A stretch of DNA of 11,894 bases from Aphodomonas sp964553125 (GTDB lineage Bacteria > Bacillota > Clostridia > Christensenellales > Aristaeellaceae). The notes below the pieces were generated by a model. It was not told the origin of the DNA. It saw only the letters and a list, made by a program, of their open reading frames with translations, and did no database searches. A program made the translations under genes and the position numbers. How positions within the stretch are numbered: the first letter of the stretch is position 1; each line of letters begins with the position of its first letter. The stretch spans positions 1 to 11,894 of the forward strand of contig CAZKJW010000073.1 of the NCBI GenBank assembly GCA_964553125.1. Direction: 5' to 3'. Shown here piece by piece: positions 1-6,278 of the stretch.

Positions 1-99
1 CCGCACGCCTTGCTTTGCAGGAATGCCTGCGCCCTGCAGGATAAAACGTAGCGCATGATTTATTCCTGCGCATTTTGCAACGGCAGAACGCTTCTGTTT

Positions 100-117
100 T
101 TGCGGCGATAGCCGCAA
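100..117 (+). other. Small perfect hairpin upstream of the nucleotidase gene
   Basis: A 7-bp perfect stem (TTGCGGC / GCCGCAA) closes a GATA loop. Only three T follow, so this is at best a weak terminator for a gene to the left of the window. Bases 1-99 hold no recognisable gene. Short open stretches reach stops at 42-58 in all three plus frames, so the tail of an upstream gene cannot be excluded. A competing pair of CCTGC/GCAGG arms lies at 17-40. Confidence 0.3.
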
Positions 118-163
118 TTTCAAAAGATTTCATTGCGGTTACATTAAATCGTCCGAAAACAGC

Positions 164-192
164 TTGTTTTCTTCCGCCGGAAGATATACAAT
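164..192 (+). promoter_or_regulatory. Predicted sigma-A promoter for the 5'-nucleotidase gene
   Basis: The -35 is TTGTTT (164-169) and the -10 is TACAAT (187-192), with a 17-bp spacer. The -10 matches consensus at five of six positions and the -35 at three of six. Transcription should start near 199, giving a leader of about 43 bases before the ATG at 243. This is the only reasonable promoter I see between the hairpin at 100-117 and the gene. Confidence 0.5.
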
Positions 193-242
193 GACTCTGT
201 AGCTCAATTTACATTAACGACGAAAACAGGAGGATTCATCAC

Positions 243-1862
243 ATGAAGAAGCTGCTTGCGCTGCTTGTCACCTGCTGCCTGCTCCTCTCCTGCTTCGGCT
301 TTGCCGCGGCGGAAGGTCAGGACATCGTCCTGCTCTACACCAACGACGTCCATTGCGGCGTTGAGGACAATCTCGGCTACGCCGGTCTCGTCGCTTATGC
401 GAACCAGCTCCGCGCGGAAGGCCAGCAGGTTGTGCTGATCGACGCGGGCGACGCCGTCCAGGGCGCCGCGATCGGCACGCTGTCCAACGGCGAATATCTG
501 GTCGATATCATGAACCATGCGGGCTACGAAATCGCCGTGCCCGGCAACCATGAATTCGACTACGGCATGGATCAGTTCTTCGCCCTGCGCGAAAAGGCTG
601 AATATCCCTACCTGTCCTGCAACTTCACCGATCTGCGCACCGGCGAAGCCGTGCTGGACGCTTACCTGATCAAGGATTTCGGCGGCCTGAAGATCGCCTT
701 CGTCGGCATTTGCACGCCGCAGACCATCACCTCCTCCACGCCCGCCTATTTCCAGGATGAAAACGGCGAGTTCATCTACGGCTTCCAGCAGGATGAAACC
801 GGCGAAGCGCTCTACGCCTGCGTGCAGAAGGCCGTGGACGCCGCCCGCGCTGAGGGCGCGGATCTGGTCGTCGCCGTGGCGCATCTCGGCATTGACGAAA
901 CCAGCAGCCCCTGGACTTCTTCCGAAGTGATTGCCAACACCACCGGCATCGACGCGCTCATCGACGGCCACAGCCACAGCGTCGTCGGCACCAAGGTGCT
1001 CAACAAGGAAGGCAAGCCCGTTGTGCATGGCCAGACCGGCACCAAGCTCGCCAACATCGGCCAGATGACCATCTCCGCCGACGGCAGCCGCATCGAGTCC
1101 GCGCTCGTGACCAACTACACCGGCAGCGACGCCGACATGGAAGCGTTCGTTGCGGACATCAAGGCGCAGTATGAAGAAGTGCTCAAGGAAGTTGTCGCCA
1201 AGACCGACGTTGACCTGATCACCGTTGATCCTGCGACGAGCGAGCGCATCATCCGCAGCGCGGAGAGCAACCTCGGCAACCTCTGCTCCGACGCGTACAA
1301 GAATGTTTCCGGTGCCGATGTGGCGTTTGTCAACGGCGGCGGCATCCGTGCCGACATCCCGGCCGGCGACATCACCTATGAGCAGATCATCGCCGTGCAT
1401 CCCTACGGCAACATGCTGACGGTTGTGGAAGCGACTGGCCAGCAGATCCTCGACTGCCTTGAGTACGGCGTGCACAGCTGGCCGGCCGAATTCGGCGGCT
1501 TCCAGCATGCGTCCGGCATCACCTACGAGATTCATACCTACATCGAGTCCGGCGCGGGTCGCGACGAGAACGGCATGTACACCGGCGTTGACGGCGAATA
1601 TCGCGTCAAGAACGTCATGGTCAACGGCGAACCGCTCGATCTGGAAAAGACCTACACCGTGGCCAGCCACAACTACATGCTCAAGCAGGGCGGCGACGGC
1701 TTCAACATGTTCGTCGGCGATAAGATCCTGCAGGACGAAGTCATGCTCGACAACCAGGTGCTCATCACCTACATCCGCGACTACCTCGGCGGCGTTGTCG
1801 GCGAAGAATACGGCGACATCTACGGTCAGGGCCGCATCACCTTCGTGAACGAAAAGCCGTAA
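243..1862 (+). CDS. Secreted bifunctional metallophosphatase / 5'-nucleotidase (UshA/YfkN type)
   Basis: The 539-residue protein should hydrolyse nucleotides (5'-nucleotidase, possibly 2',3'-cyclic phosphodiesterase) outside the membrane to salvage nucleosides and phosphate. Residues 1-24 form a signal peptide, ending at AAA-E or, less likely, at a lipobox-like LLSC (Cys17). The N-terminal calcineurin-like domain has the full metal-binding set: TNDVH (Asp35, His37), AGD (Asp70), GNHEFD (Asn102, His103), AHLG (His214) and GHSHS (His243, His245). The C-terminal nucleotidase domain, from about residue 330, has ESNLGN (341-346), NGGGIR (364-369) and GGDGF (483-487). Length is normal for the family. 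The ATG has CAGGAGG at 227-233. No LPXTG anchor or S-layer repeat is present. Codons end in C far more often than in neighbouring genes, suggesting strong expression. Substrate specificity cannot be read from the sequence. Confidence 0.93.
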   Translation: MKKLLALLVTCCLLLSCFGFAAAEGQDIVLLYTNDVHCGVEDNLGYAGLVAYANQLRAEGQQVVLIDAGDAVQGAAIGTLSNGEYLVDIMNHAGYEIAVPGNHEFDYGMDQFFALREKAEYPYLSCNFTDLRTGEAVLDAYLIKDFGGLKIAFVGICTPQTITSSTPAYFQDENGEFIYGFQQDETGEALYACVQKAVDAARAEGADLVVAVAHLGIDETSSPWTSSEVIANTTGIDALIDGHSHSVVGTKVLNKEGKPVVHGQTGTKLANIGQMTISADGSRIESALVTNYTGSDADMEAFVADIKAQYEEVLKEVVAKTDVDLITVDPATSERIIRSAESNLGNLCSDAYKNVSGADVAFVNGGGIRADIPAGDITYEQIIAVHPYGNMLTVVEATGQQILDCLEYGVHSWPAEFGGFQHASGITYEIHTYIESGAGRDENGMYTGVDGEYRVKNVMVNGEPLDLEKTYTVASHNYMLKQGGDGFNMFVGDKILQDEVMLDNQVLITYIRDYLGGVVGEEYGDIYGQGRITFVNEKP

Positions 1863-1880
1863 GTTTTATCCAGCCAGAGA

Positions 1881-1909
1881 AAGCCGCGGGCGCATTGCCC
1901 GCGGCTTTT
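1881..1909 (+). terminator. Strong intrinsic terminator after the nucleotidase gene
   Basis: An 11-bp perfect stem (1881-1891 with 1897-1907) encloses a 5-base GCATT loop and runs into TTTT at 1906-1909. It begins 18 bases after the stop codon. It separates the nucleotidase from the ClC gene, which has its own promoter. Confidence 0.9.
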
Positions 1910-1950
1910 GGCTTGCAATTTCGCGGCGCAGGAAATCTATGTGATGCGAA

Positions 1951-1980
1951 TTTACTTTTTTATGCGGCGTGTGATATAAT
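1951..1980 (+). promoter_or_regulatory. Extended -10 promoter for the ClC gene
   Basis: A perfect TATAAT at 1975-1980 is preceded by TG-A (1972-1974), the extended -10 form. The -35 is TTTACT (1951-1956) with an 18-bp spacer. The start should fall near 1987, giving a leader of about 46 bases. That leader holds a small hairpin (CTTGC-TCCG-GCAAG, 2008-2021) just before the ribosome site. I see no fluoride (crcB-type) riboswitch in it. Confidence 0.8.
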
Positions 1981-2032
1981 ATCGCGAATTCTATCGATTC
2001 TGTGTGGCTTGCTCCGGCAAGTTTGGAGGCTT

Positions 2033-3277
2033 ATGAAACGGATTCGTTTTACAAAAGTGTGCTTTTCGGTGCTGAAAATGTGTGCGCTCGGTCTTTTGTG
2101 CGGGCTGCTTGGCGGCGTGGTCGGAGCGCTTTTTTCACACCTGCTGGCTGCTGTGACAAAAACCCGGGAAGCGGCGCCGTGGATCATTCTGCTGCTGCCG
2201 GTGGGAGGCGTTGCGACTGTTGCGCTGTATCGCGCGTTTCGGATGAGCGATTATGGCGGAACGAATGAGATTATACGCTGCCTTGCAAAAGGAAGCCCGA
2301 TACGGGCGATTGCAGCGCCGCTTATTTTTGTTTCGACTGCCATCACGCATCTTTTCGGCGGCTCCGCCGGCAGGGAAGGCGCGGCGATTCAGATCGGCGG
2401 TGCGGGCGCGTCTGCGTTAGCAAGCGCATTGCACTTGAAAGATGATGAGCGTGCGGCGCTGATTATGAGCGGAATGAGCGCCGTATTCGCAGGCGTGTTC
2501 GGCACTCCGCTGACTGCGACGTTCTTCGTTCTGGAGTTTAAGGCATCGGGAAAACTCGTTTCACTGGCGAGCCTGCCCTGCCTGATCTCCGCGGCTGCGG
2601 CGGCGAAGGTTTCGTCCCTTATGGGCGTGGCGAAAGAAGCGGTTCTTCTGCAAAATGCGCCCGCGTTTTCTCTTGCCGGCATTGCAAAAATTCTTGTTTT
2701 GGCCGTCGGCGTGAGTCTGCTGGGTACAATCATGTGCCATATCTTTCATAAATCGGAGCAGCTGGCGAAAAAGCTGGTTTCCAATGCGTTCCTTCGCGCT
2801 GCAATCGGCGCTGTCGCCGTTGCTGCGCTGACGGCCGCTATCGGCGATATGCGCTATAATGGCTCGGGGATGGGCATGGCGCTTGCGGCGGTGGAAGGCC
2901 GCGCGGAATGGTTTGACTTTATTTTGAAGATTGTGTTTACCGCCGTTACGTTGGCGGCGGGATTCAAAGGCGGAGAGATCGTGCCGACATTCTGCATCGG
3001 GGCAACCTTCGGCTGCGTTCTGGGCGGGATTCTGGGCATGGATGCCGGGTTTGCAGCGGCGCTCGGGTTGGTAGGATTATTCTGCTGCGCTACGAATAGC
3101 CTTGTGAGCGCGGTTTTTCTGGGCGTTGAGATGTTTGGCGGGGTGATCCTGCCGTATATGATCCTCGTGTGCGTTGTGATCTGGCCGCTTTCGGCGAAAA
3201 AAGGGCTGTTCTGCAATCGCGTTTTCACATCGCCCATTTTCGGGAAACGGGAAGCCGGTAAATCAATCAAATTATAA
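2033..3277 (+). CDS. ClC-family anion transporter, probably of the fluoride/proton antiporter (ClC-F) subclass
   Basis: A 414-residue polytopic membrane protein of the voltage-gated chloride channel family. The gating-glutamate loop is GGSAGREGAAIQIG (109-122; Glu115). The usual selectivity motif GSGIP is absent: the matching place reads GGTNEII (75-81), with Asn78. The third anion-site motif, usually GxFxP, reads FKGGEIVP (311-318). GxN-x-I, GREG-small and GGE-x-x-P are, as I recall, the pattern of ClC-F exporters, and the spacing between the three sites matches the E. casseliflavus protein. Fluoride export is therefore inferred; chloride transport is the alternative. The open frame extends upstream to 1895, but that start lies inside the preceding terminator. 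The ATG at 2033 follows the promoter and GGAGG (2025-2029), although the 3-base gap is short. No CBS or TrkA domain follows. Confidence 0.85.
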   Translation: MKRIRFTKVCFSVLKMCALGLLCGLLGGVVGALFSHLLAAVTKTREAAPWIILLLPVGGVATVALYRAFRMSDYGGTNEIIRCLAKGSPIRAIAAPLIFVSTAITHLFGGSAGREGAAIQIGGAGASALASALHLKDDERAALIMSGMSAVFAGVFGTPLTATFFVLEFKASGKLVSLASLPCLISAAAAAKVSSLMGVAKEAVLLQNAPAFSLAGIAKILVLAVGVSLLGTIMCHIFHKSEQLAKKLVSNAFLRAAIGAVAVAALTAAIGDMRYNGSGMGMALAAVEGRAEWFDFILKIVFTAVTLAAGFKGGEIVPTFCIGATFGCVLGGILGMDAGFAAALGLVGLFCCATNSLVSAVFLGVEMFGGVILPYMILVCVVIWPLSAKKGLFCNRVFTSPIFGKREAGKSIKL

Positions 3278-3280
3278 ACC

Positions 3281-3353
3281 GAGAAAAAAATAAGGCGGCT
3301 TACGCTTTTGCGGGCTGGAGGATTCCCTCCGGGTGCGAAAAGCGTGAGCCGCC
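3281..3353 (-). terminator. Long bidirectional terminator between the ClC gene and the minus-strand HD/NTF2 unit
   Basis: A 16-bp stem with one G-U pair (3294-3309 with 3338-3353) carries an inner GGAGG/CCTCC hairpin (3317-3330). Read on the minus strand, the stem runs into TTATTTTTTT (3293-3284), a very good U-tract for the two leftward genes. Read on the plus strand it is followed by only GTTTGC, so termination of the ClC transcript there is probably weaker. Confidence 0.8.
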
Positions 3354-3389
3354 GTTTGCTTTGTGAGCTGCGAAAAAGCTTGCGGTGCG

Positions 3390-3770
3390 TTAAGGCAATG
3401 CGCCGTTGATTTTTGTGCCCAGCTTCATTTCCTGCCGCCATGCGGGCGCGGGGCCGTCGTCGCCGTAGTATTCGTCCAGCGAGACGATTCTGCCGCCCTG
3501 CTCGCGCAGGAATGAGACGACGTGCAGCGACGCGCCGTCCGTATCGAAAATGCGGCCGACCAGCACAGTCGTGCCGCCTGTCTGTTCGACGCGCTCCAGC
3601 TCGCCGTTCCATTTGCCGGGATATTCGCAGTTTGCGCGAATATATTCTTCAAGCGTGAACCGCTCGTTTGAGCAGTGCCAGCAGATCTGCGCGTCCGGCG
3701 CAAAAAACGCGCGCAGCGCGTCTGCGTCCTGCGTCACTACGGCGCGAAAAAAAGCCTGAAAATCCGTCAT
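3390..3770 (-). CDS. SnoaL/NTF2-like domain protein of unknown function
   Basis: A 126-residue single-domain protein of the NTF2-like (SnoaL) cone fold. The start MTDFQAFFRAVV, the FFAPDAQICWH strand and the ending EYYGDDGPAPAWR (about 100-112) are characteristic of small family members. The fold binds small ligands or acts as an isomerase or hydrolase, but no catalytic set can be assigned. I chose the ATG at 3770 because GGGAGG lies 6 bases upstream on the minus strand and the ATG overlaps the previous stop as ATGA. An upstream in-frame ATG at 3785 would add five residues but has no ribosome site. Translation is probably coupled to the HD-domain gene, so the two products may act in the same process; that process is unknown. 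Confidence 0.8.
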   Translation of the reverse strand: MTDFQAFFRAVVTQDADALRAFFAPDAQICWHCSNERFTLEEYIRANCEYPGKWNGELERVEQTGGTTVLVGRIFDTDGASLHVVSFLREQGGRIVSLDEYYGDDGPAPAWRQEMKLGTKINGALP

Positions 3771-4408
3771 CGGCTGCCCTCCCATTCGGCGTAAAATTCA
3801 TCGAGAAATTCGCGCATGAACGCTTCGCGGCGCACGGCGATGCGGCGCGCGGTTTGCGTGTTCAGCTTCTCGCGCAGGAGAAACAGCTTTTCGTAGAAGT
3901 GGTTGACGGTCGTGCCGCGATGAGCGCGGTAGCGCGCCTCGTCCATGTCCATTTCCGGCGGAATCGCCGGATCATACATCACGCGCCCCTTTGCGCCGCC
4001 GTATGCAAACGCGCGCGCAATGCCGATCGCGCCGATCGCGTCGAGCCGGTCTGCGTCCTGCACGATTTTTCCTTCGATGGTTTCGGGCGTGACGGAATCC
4101 GTCCCTTTGAAGGAGACGGTCCGGATGGCGGCGAGCACGCGCTCCGCCTGCTCCGGCGCGACGCCGCAATTGGCCATGATGCGCTGCGCGTTCGCGTCGT
4201 TCGCCGTGTGAAACAGCTTCACGTCGTCCGCGTCGTGCAGAAGCGCCGCGAGCATCACGGTTTCTTCGTCGCATGGCTCGGAGGCGGCGATTTGCATCGC
4301 CGTCCTGTATACGCGCAGGGAGTGCGCCGCGTCGTGACCGCTTGCTTCGCCCGCGAAAAGCGCTTCAACGGCGGCGATGGCTTTTGCTTCGAGTTCCTTC
4401 CGGGTCAT
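3767..4408 (-). CDS. HD-domain metal-dependent phosphohydrolase (YedJ-like)
   Basis: A 213-residue HD superfamily protein. Metal ligands are visible as GHDAAH (His25, His29), LLHDADD (His58-Asp59) and the later QDADRLDAIG (Asp118/Asp120). The order H...HD...D and the tail (VNHFYEKLFLL, then MREFLDEFYAEW) resemble the small soluble YedJ-type HD proteins. These are probably nucleotide or phosphoester hydrolases; the substrate is unknown. The frame could begin at a GTG (4417), but GAGGTG at 4420-4415 serves better as the ribosome site for the ATG at 4408 (6-base gap). The predicted transcript would start near 4420, leaving a leader of only about 12 bases. The gene is first in an operon with the NTF2-like gene and is transcribed divergently from the XRE regulator gene. 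Confidence 0.85.
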   Translation of the reverse strand: MTRKELEAKAIAAVEALFAGEASGHDAAHSLRVYRTAMQIAASEPCDEETVMLAALLHDADDVKLFHTANDANAQRIMANCGVAPEQAERVLAAIRTVSFKGTDSVTPETIEGKIVQDADRLDAIGAIGIARAFAYGGAKGRVMYDPAIPPEMDMDEARYRAHRGTTVNHFYEKLFLLREKLNTQTARRIAVRREAFMREFLDEFYAEWEGSR

Positions 4409-4426
4409 TTGTTTCACCTCGGATGC

Positions 4427-4454
4427 ATTATATCATGCCGTGGTGTGCGTGCAA
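4427..4454 (-). promoter_or_regulatory. Extended -10 promoter for the HD/NTF2 operon
   Basis: On the minus strand a perfect TATAAT (4432-4427) is preceded by TG-A (4435-4433), and TTGCAC (4454-4449) sits 16 bp upstream as a weak -35. Initiation near 4420 would place the ribosome site at the very 5' end of the message. The -35 lies 11 bp from the -35 of the divergent XRE promoter, so the two may compete or be regulated together. Confidence 0.7.
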
Positions 4455-4465
4455 CTTTTTTCTCA

Positions 4466-4494
4466 TTGACAAACGGCGCAAAATATGGTTAAAT
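4466..4494 (+). promoter_or_regulatory. Consensus promoter for the XRE regulator gene
   Basis: A perfect TTGACA -35 (4466-4471) is followed at 17 bp by TTAAAT (4489-4494), which matches the -10 at four of six positions. TG-G (4486-4488) supplies the extended -10. Transcription should start near 4501, in the middle of the palindrome at 4496-4509. A strong promoter overlapped by an operator suggests tight repression. Confidence 0.8.
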
Positions 4495-4495
4495 G

Positions 4496-4509
4496 GGAAC
4501 AGATGTTCC
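4496..4509 (+). promoter_or_regulatory. Palindromic operator matching the Gram-positive LexA (DinR) box
   Basis: The sequence GGAACAGATGTTCC is a perfect 6-2-6 inverted repeat directly after the -10. It fits the Bacillus LexA consensus CGAACRNRYGTTYC at 13 of 14 positions (core GAAC-N4-GTTC). A repressor here would block initiation. An equally simple alternative is the operator of the XRE protein itself. A second inverted repeat, AACAT-GA-ATGTT at 4532-4543, overlaps the start codon with its centre 35 bp away; it lacks the GTTC half of a LexA box but shares the AACA/TGTT core. Confidence 0.6.
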
Positions 4510-4534
4510 TGTTAAGTGAAAGGAGTGTGCGAAC

Positions 4535-4744
4535 ATGAATGTTGATATGCTTCGGAAGCTGATGCGCCGCCGGCATCTTACGCAGGGCGAGCTGGCCCGG
4601 TTTCTCGGGATCGATCGTTCCACCTTCAGCCGCAAGCTCAACAACGAATACTGCAAGGGCTTCTGCATTGGCGAAGCGCAGCAGATCGGAGCGGCGCTCG
4701 GGCTTTCGCCCGTGCAGATGGCGGAGCTGTTCTTCGGCGAGTAA
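4535..4744 (+). CDS. Small XRE-family helix-turn-helix regulator
   Basis: A 69-residue protein that is almost entirely a Cro/C1-type DNA-binding domain. LTQGELARFLGIDRSTFSRK (about 15-34) is a clear helix-turn-helix, and FCIGEAQQIGAALGLSPVQM continues the five-helix bundle. Such one-domain proteins are often phage-type or orphan regulators. There is no ligand or protease domain. AAAGGAG (4519-4525) lies 9 bases before the ATG. The gene is monocistronic: its own promoter is upstream and a terminator follows the stop. The palindromes at 4496-4509 and 4532-4543 could be its autoregulatory sites, or the first could be a LexA site making it SOS-inducible. Targets are unknown; the adjacent MATE and HD genes are candidates. 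No other phage gene is nearby. Confidence 0.88.
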   Translation: MNVDMLRKLMRRRHLTQGELARFLGIDRSTFSRKLNNEYCKGFCIGEAQQIGAALGLSPVQMAELFFGE

Positions 4745-4759
4745 CGGCTGCCGGTCTGC

Positions 4760-4815
4760 GGGCGCGGAGCGCCCCTGAAAATAGCCCCTCCTATGGCGCG
4801 AAAGCGCCTTTTTTT
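4760..4815 (+). terminator. Tandem hairpins and intrinsic terminator after the XRE gene
   Basis: The terminator proper is GGCGC-GAAA-GCGCC (4795-4808) followed by seven T (4809-4815). Upstream is a second hairpin, GGGCGC-GGA-GCGCCC (4760-4774). Because both use the arms GGCGC and GCGCC, each 5' arm can also pair with the other hairpin's 3' arm. The MATE promoter starts 5 bases after the T-tract. Confidence 0.85.
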
Positions 4816-4819
4816 GTGC

Positions 4820-4847
4820 TTGCAAATTGCGGCGTGTACGCTATAAT
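4820..4847 (+). promoter_or_regulatory. Promoter for the MATE transporter gene
   Basis: The -35 is TTGCAA (4820-4825) and the -10 is a perfect TATAAT (4842-4847), with a 16-bp spacer. It would start transcription near 4854, about 29 bases before the GTG start. It lies just after the terminator, so MATE expression appears independent of the XRE gene unless read-through occurs. Confidence 0.75.
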
Positions 4848-4882
4848 GAAGTCCGGCACAAAGAAAAGGGGGCTTGAGCGCC

Positions 4883-6229
4883 GTGGCGCATGATACGCAG
4901 AGCCTGACCGAAGGCTCGATTTCCCGTCAGATTTTCCGCTTCAGCGTACCGCTGATGCTTTCAAATATTTTGCAGGTGCTTTTCAACATGGCGGACATTG
5001 CGACGGTCGGCCGGTTTGTGGGCGCGCACGCGCTTGGCTCCGTCGGCTCCACCGCCACGCTGGTCACGCTCTTTACGGGCTTTCTCATCGGCATGGGCGG
5101 CGGCGTGAACGTCATGGTGGCGCGCTATTTCGGCGCGAAGCATGAAGGCGACGTGCGCGAGACCGTGCATACGGCGCTGCTGCTGTGCCTGATTGCGGGC
5201 GTGGCGCTTCTGGCGTGCGGCGTTGCGTTTTCGCGCGGAATGCTGGAATTGCTCAACACAAAGGAAGAATTGATTGAGGACGCGGTGCTGTACCTGCGCG
5301 TGTATTTTCTGGGAATGCCGGCGCTGGCCGTCTATAACTTTGGCAACGCCGTTTTCAGCGCCGTGGGGAACACGAAAAAACCGCTGCTTTTCCTGACGAC
5401 GGCAGGTGTGATCAACGTTGCGCTGAACCTGTTTTTTGTGATTGTGTGCGGGCTTGGCGTGGTGGGCGTTGCCATTGCCAGCGCCGCGTCGCAGTATGTG
5501 TGCGCGGTTTTGATTCTGGTTTCGCTGCTTCGCAGCAAAGAGGCCGTTGCTTTGCAGCCGCGCGCGCTGCGCATTCATCGCGAAAAGGCGCGGTTCATTC
5601 TCGCGCTGGGCATTCCTTCCGGGCTGCAGAACGCCATTTTTGCCATTGCAAATCTGTTCATCCAGACGGGCGTGAACTCGTTCGATGCGATTGTTGTGGA
5701 GGGCAACTCGGCCGCGGCGAACGCCGACGCGCTGGTGTACGACGTCATGGCTGCGTTTTACATGGCGTGCTCCAGCTTCATGAGCCAGAACCTCGGCGCG
5801 CGCAAGAAGGAGCGCGTGCTGCGCAGCTATTTCGTCAGCCTTGCATATTCTTTCGGCGCGGGAGCGATTCTCGGCCTGCTGCTCGTGTTCTTCGGCGATA
5901 CGTTCCTCAAGCTGTTTACGGACGACCCGGCTGTGGCTGCCGCCGGAATGGACCGGCTGCGCATCATGGGGTTTTCCTATGCGATTTCTGCATTTATGGA
6001 CAACACCATCGCCGCCTCGCGCGGGCTGGGAAAGAGTCTCGTGCCGACAATCATCGTCATTCTTGGCTCGTGCGTGTTCCGCGTGGCGTGGGTCTATACG
6101 GTGTTTGCGTATTTCCATACGATTCGCTCGCTGTACCTGCTCTATGCGTTTTCGTGGAGCATTACGTCTGTGGCGGAGATTGTCTATTTTATCCGGAGCT
6201 ATCGCCAGTGCGCGCGGGCAATGAGCTGA
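4883..6229 (+). CDS. MATE-family multidrug/cation antiporter
   Basis: A 448-residue inner-membrane exporter of the MATE family, expected to use a Na+ or H+ gradient to expel drugs or metabolites. Roughly twelve hydrophobic segments form two similar halves. The N-terminal signature QVLFNMADIATVGRFVGA (about 31-48) and GGGVNVMVARYFGAK (about 73-87) are typical, and the second half begins near FILALGIPSGLQNAIF. Length is normal. The frame opens at a TTG (4874), but that is one base from the GGGGG ribosome site (4868-4872). The GTG at 4883, 10 bases away, is the better start. The gene follows the XRE regulator but has its own promoter. Substrate is unknown. Proteins of this family include DinF, relevant only if the neighbouring LexA-like site proves real. 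Confidence 0.92.
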   Translation: MAHDTQSLTEGSISRQIFRFSVPLMLSNILQVLFNMADIATVGRFVGAHALGSVGSTATLVTLFTGFLIGMGGGVNVMVARYFGAKHEGDVRETVHTALLLCLIAGVALLACGVAFSRGMLELLNTKEELIEDAVLYLRVYFLGMPALAVYNFGNAVFSAVGNTKKPLLFLTTAGVINVALNLFFVIVCGLGVVGVAIASAASQYVCAVLILVSLLRSKEAVALQPRALRIHREKARFILALGIPSGLQNAIFAIANLFIQTGVNSFDAIVVEGNSAAANADALVYDVMAAFYMACSSFMSQNLGARKKERVLRSYFVSLAYSFGAGAILGLLLVFFGDTFLKLFTDDPAVAAAGMDRLRIMGFSYAISAFMDNTIAASRGLGKSLVPTIIVILGSCVFRVAWVYTVFAYFHTIRSLYLLYAFSWSITSVAEIVYFIRSYRQCARAMS

Positions 6230-6256
6230 AAAAGGGGCGCGCGTTCGGGCTATCAA

Positions 6257-6278
6257 AAAAGCGGCATGTGCCGCTTTT
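6257..6278 (+). terminator. Terminator after the MATE gene
   Basis: A GCGGC-ATGT-GCCGC hairpin (6261-6274) is extended by AAAA/TTTT pairing (6257-6260 with 6275-6278), 27 bases after the MATE stop. The stem is symmetrical, so it may work on both strands. Its core recurs at 6493-6509. Confidence 0.75.

Noticed and set aside
204..1670. A 488-codon open frame on the minus strand opposite the nucleotidase
   Set aside because: It is a shadow of a GC-rich gene with strong C-ending codons. The nucleotidase has full catalytic motifs, signal peptide and ribosome site; the antisense product has neither family motifs nor a ribosome site.
1895..2032. N-terminal extension of 46 residues on the ClC protein
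   Set aside because: It would begin inside the nucleotidase terminator and run through the TG-A-TATAAT promoter; the ATG at 2033 has GGAGG and starts a normal ClC N terminus.
1981..2032. Fluoride riboswitch in the ClC leader
   Set aside because: Only about 46 bases separate the predicted transcription start from the ATG, and the conserved fluoride-aptamer core was not found; only a 5-bp hairpin is present.
4535..6229. XRE regulator and MATE gene as one operon
   Set aside because: A T7-tailed terminator (4795-4815) and a separate promoter with perfect TATAAT (4842-4847) lie between them; only read-through could join them.
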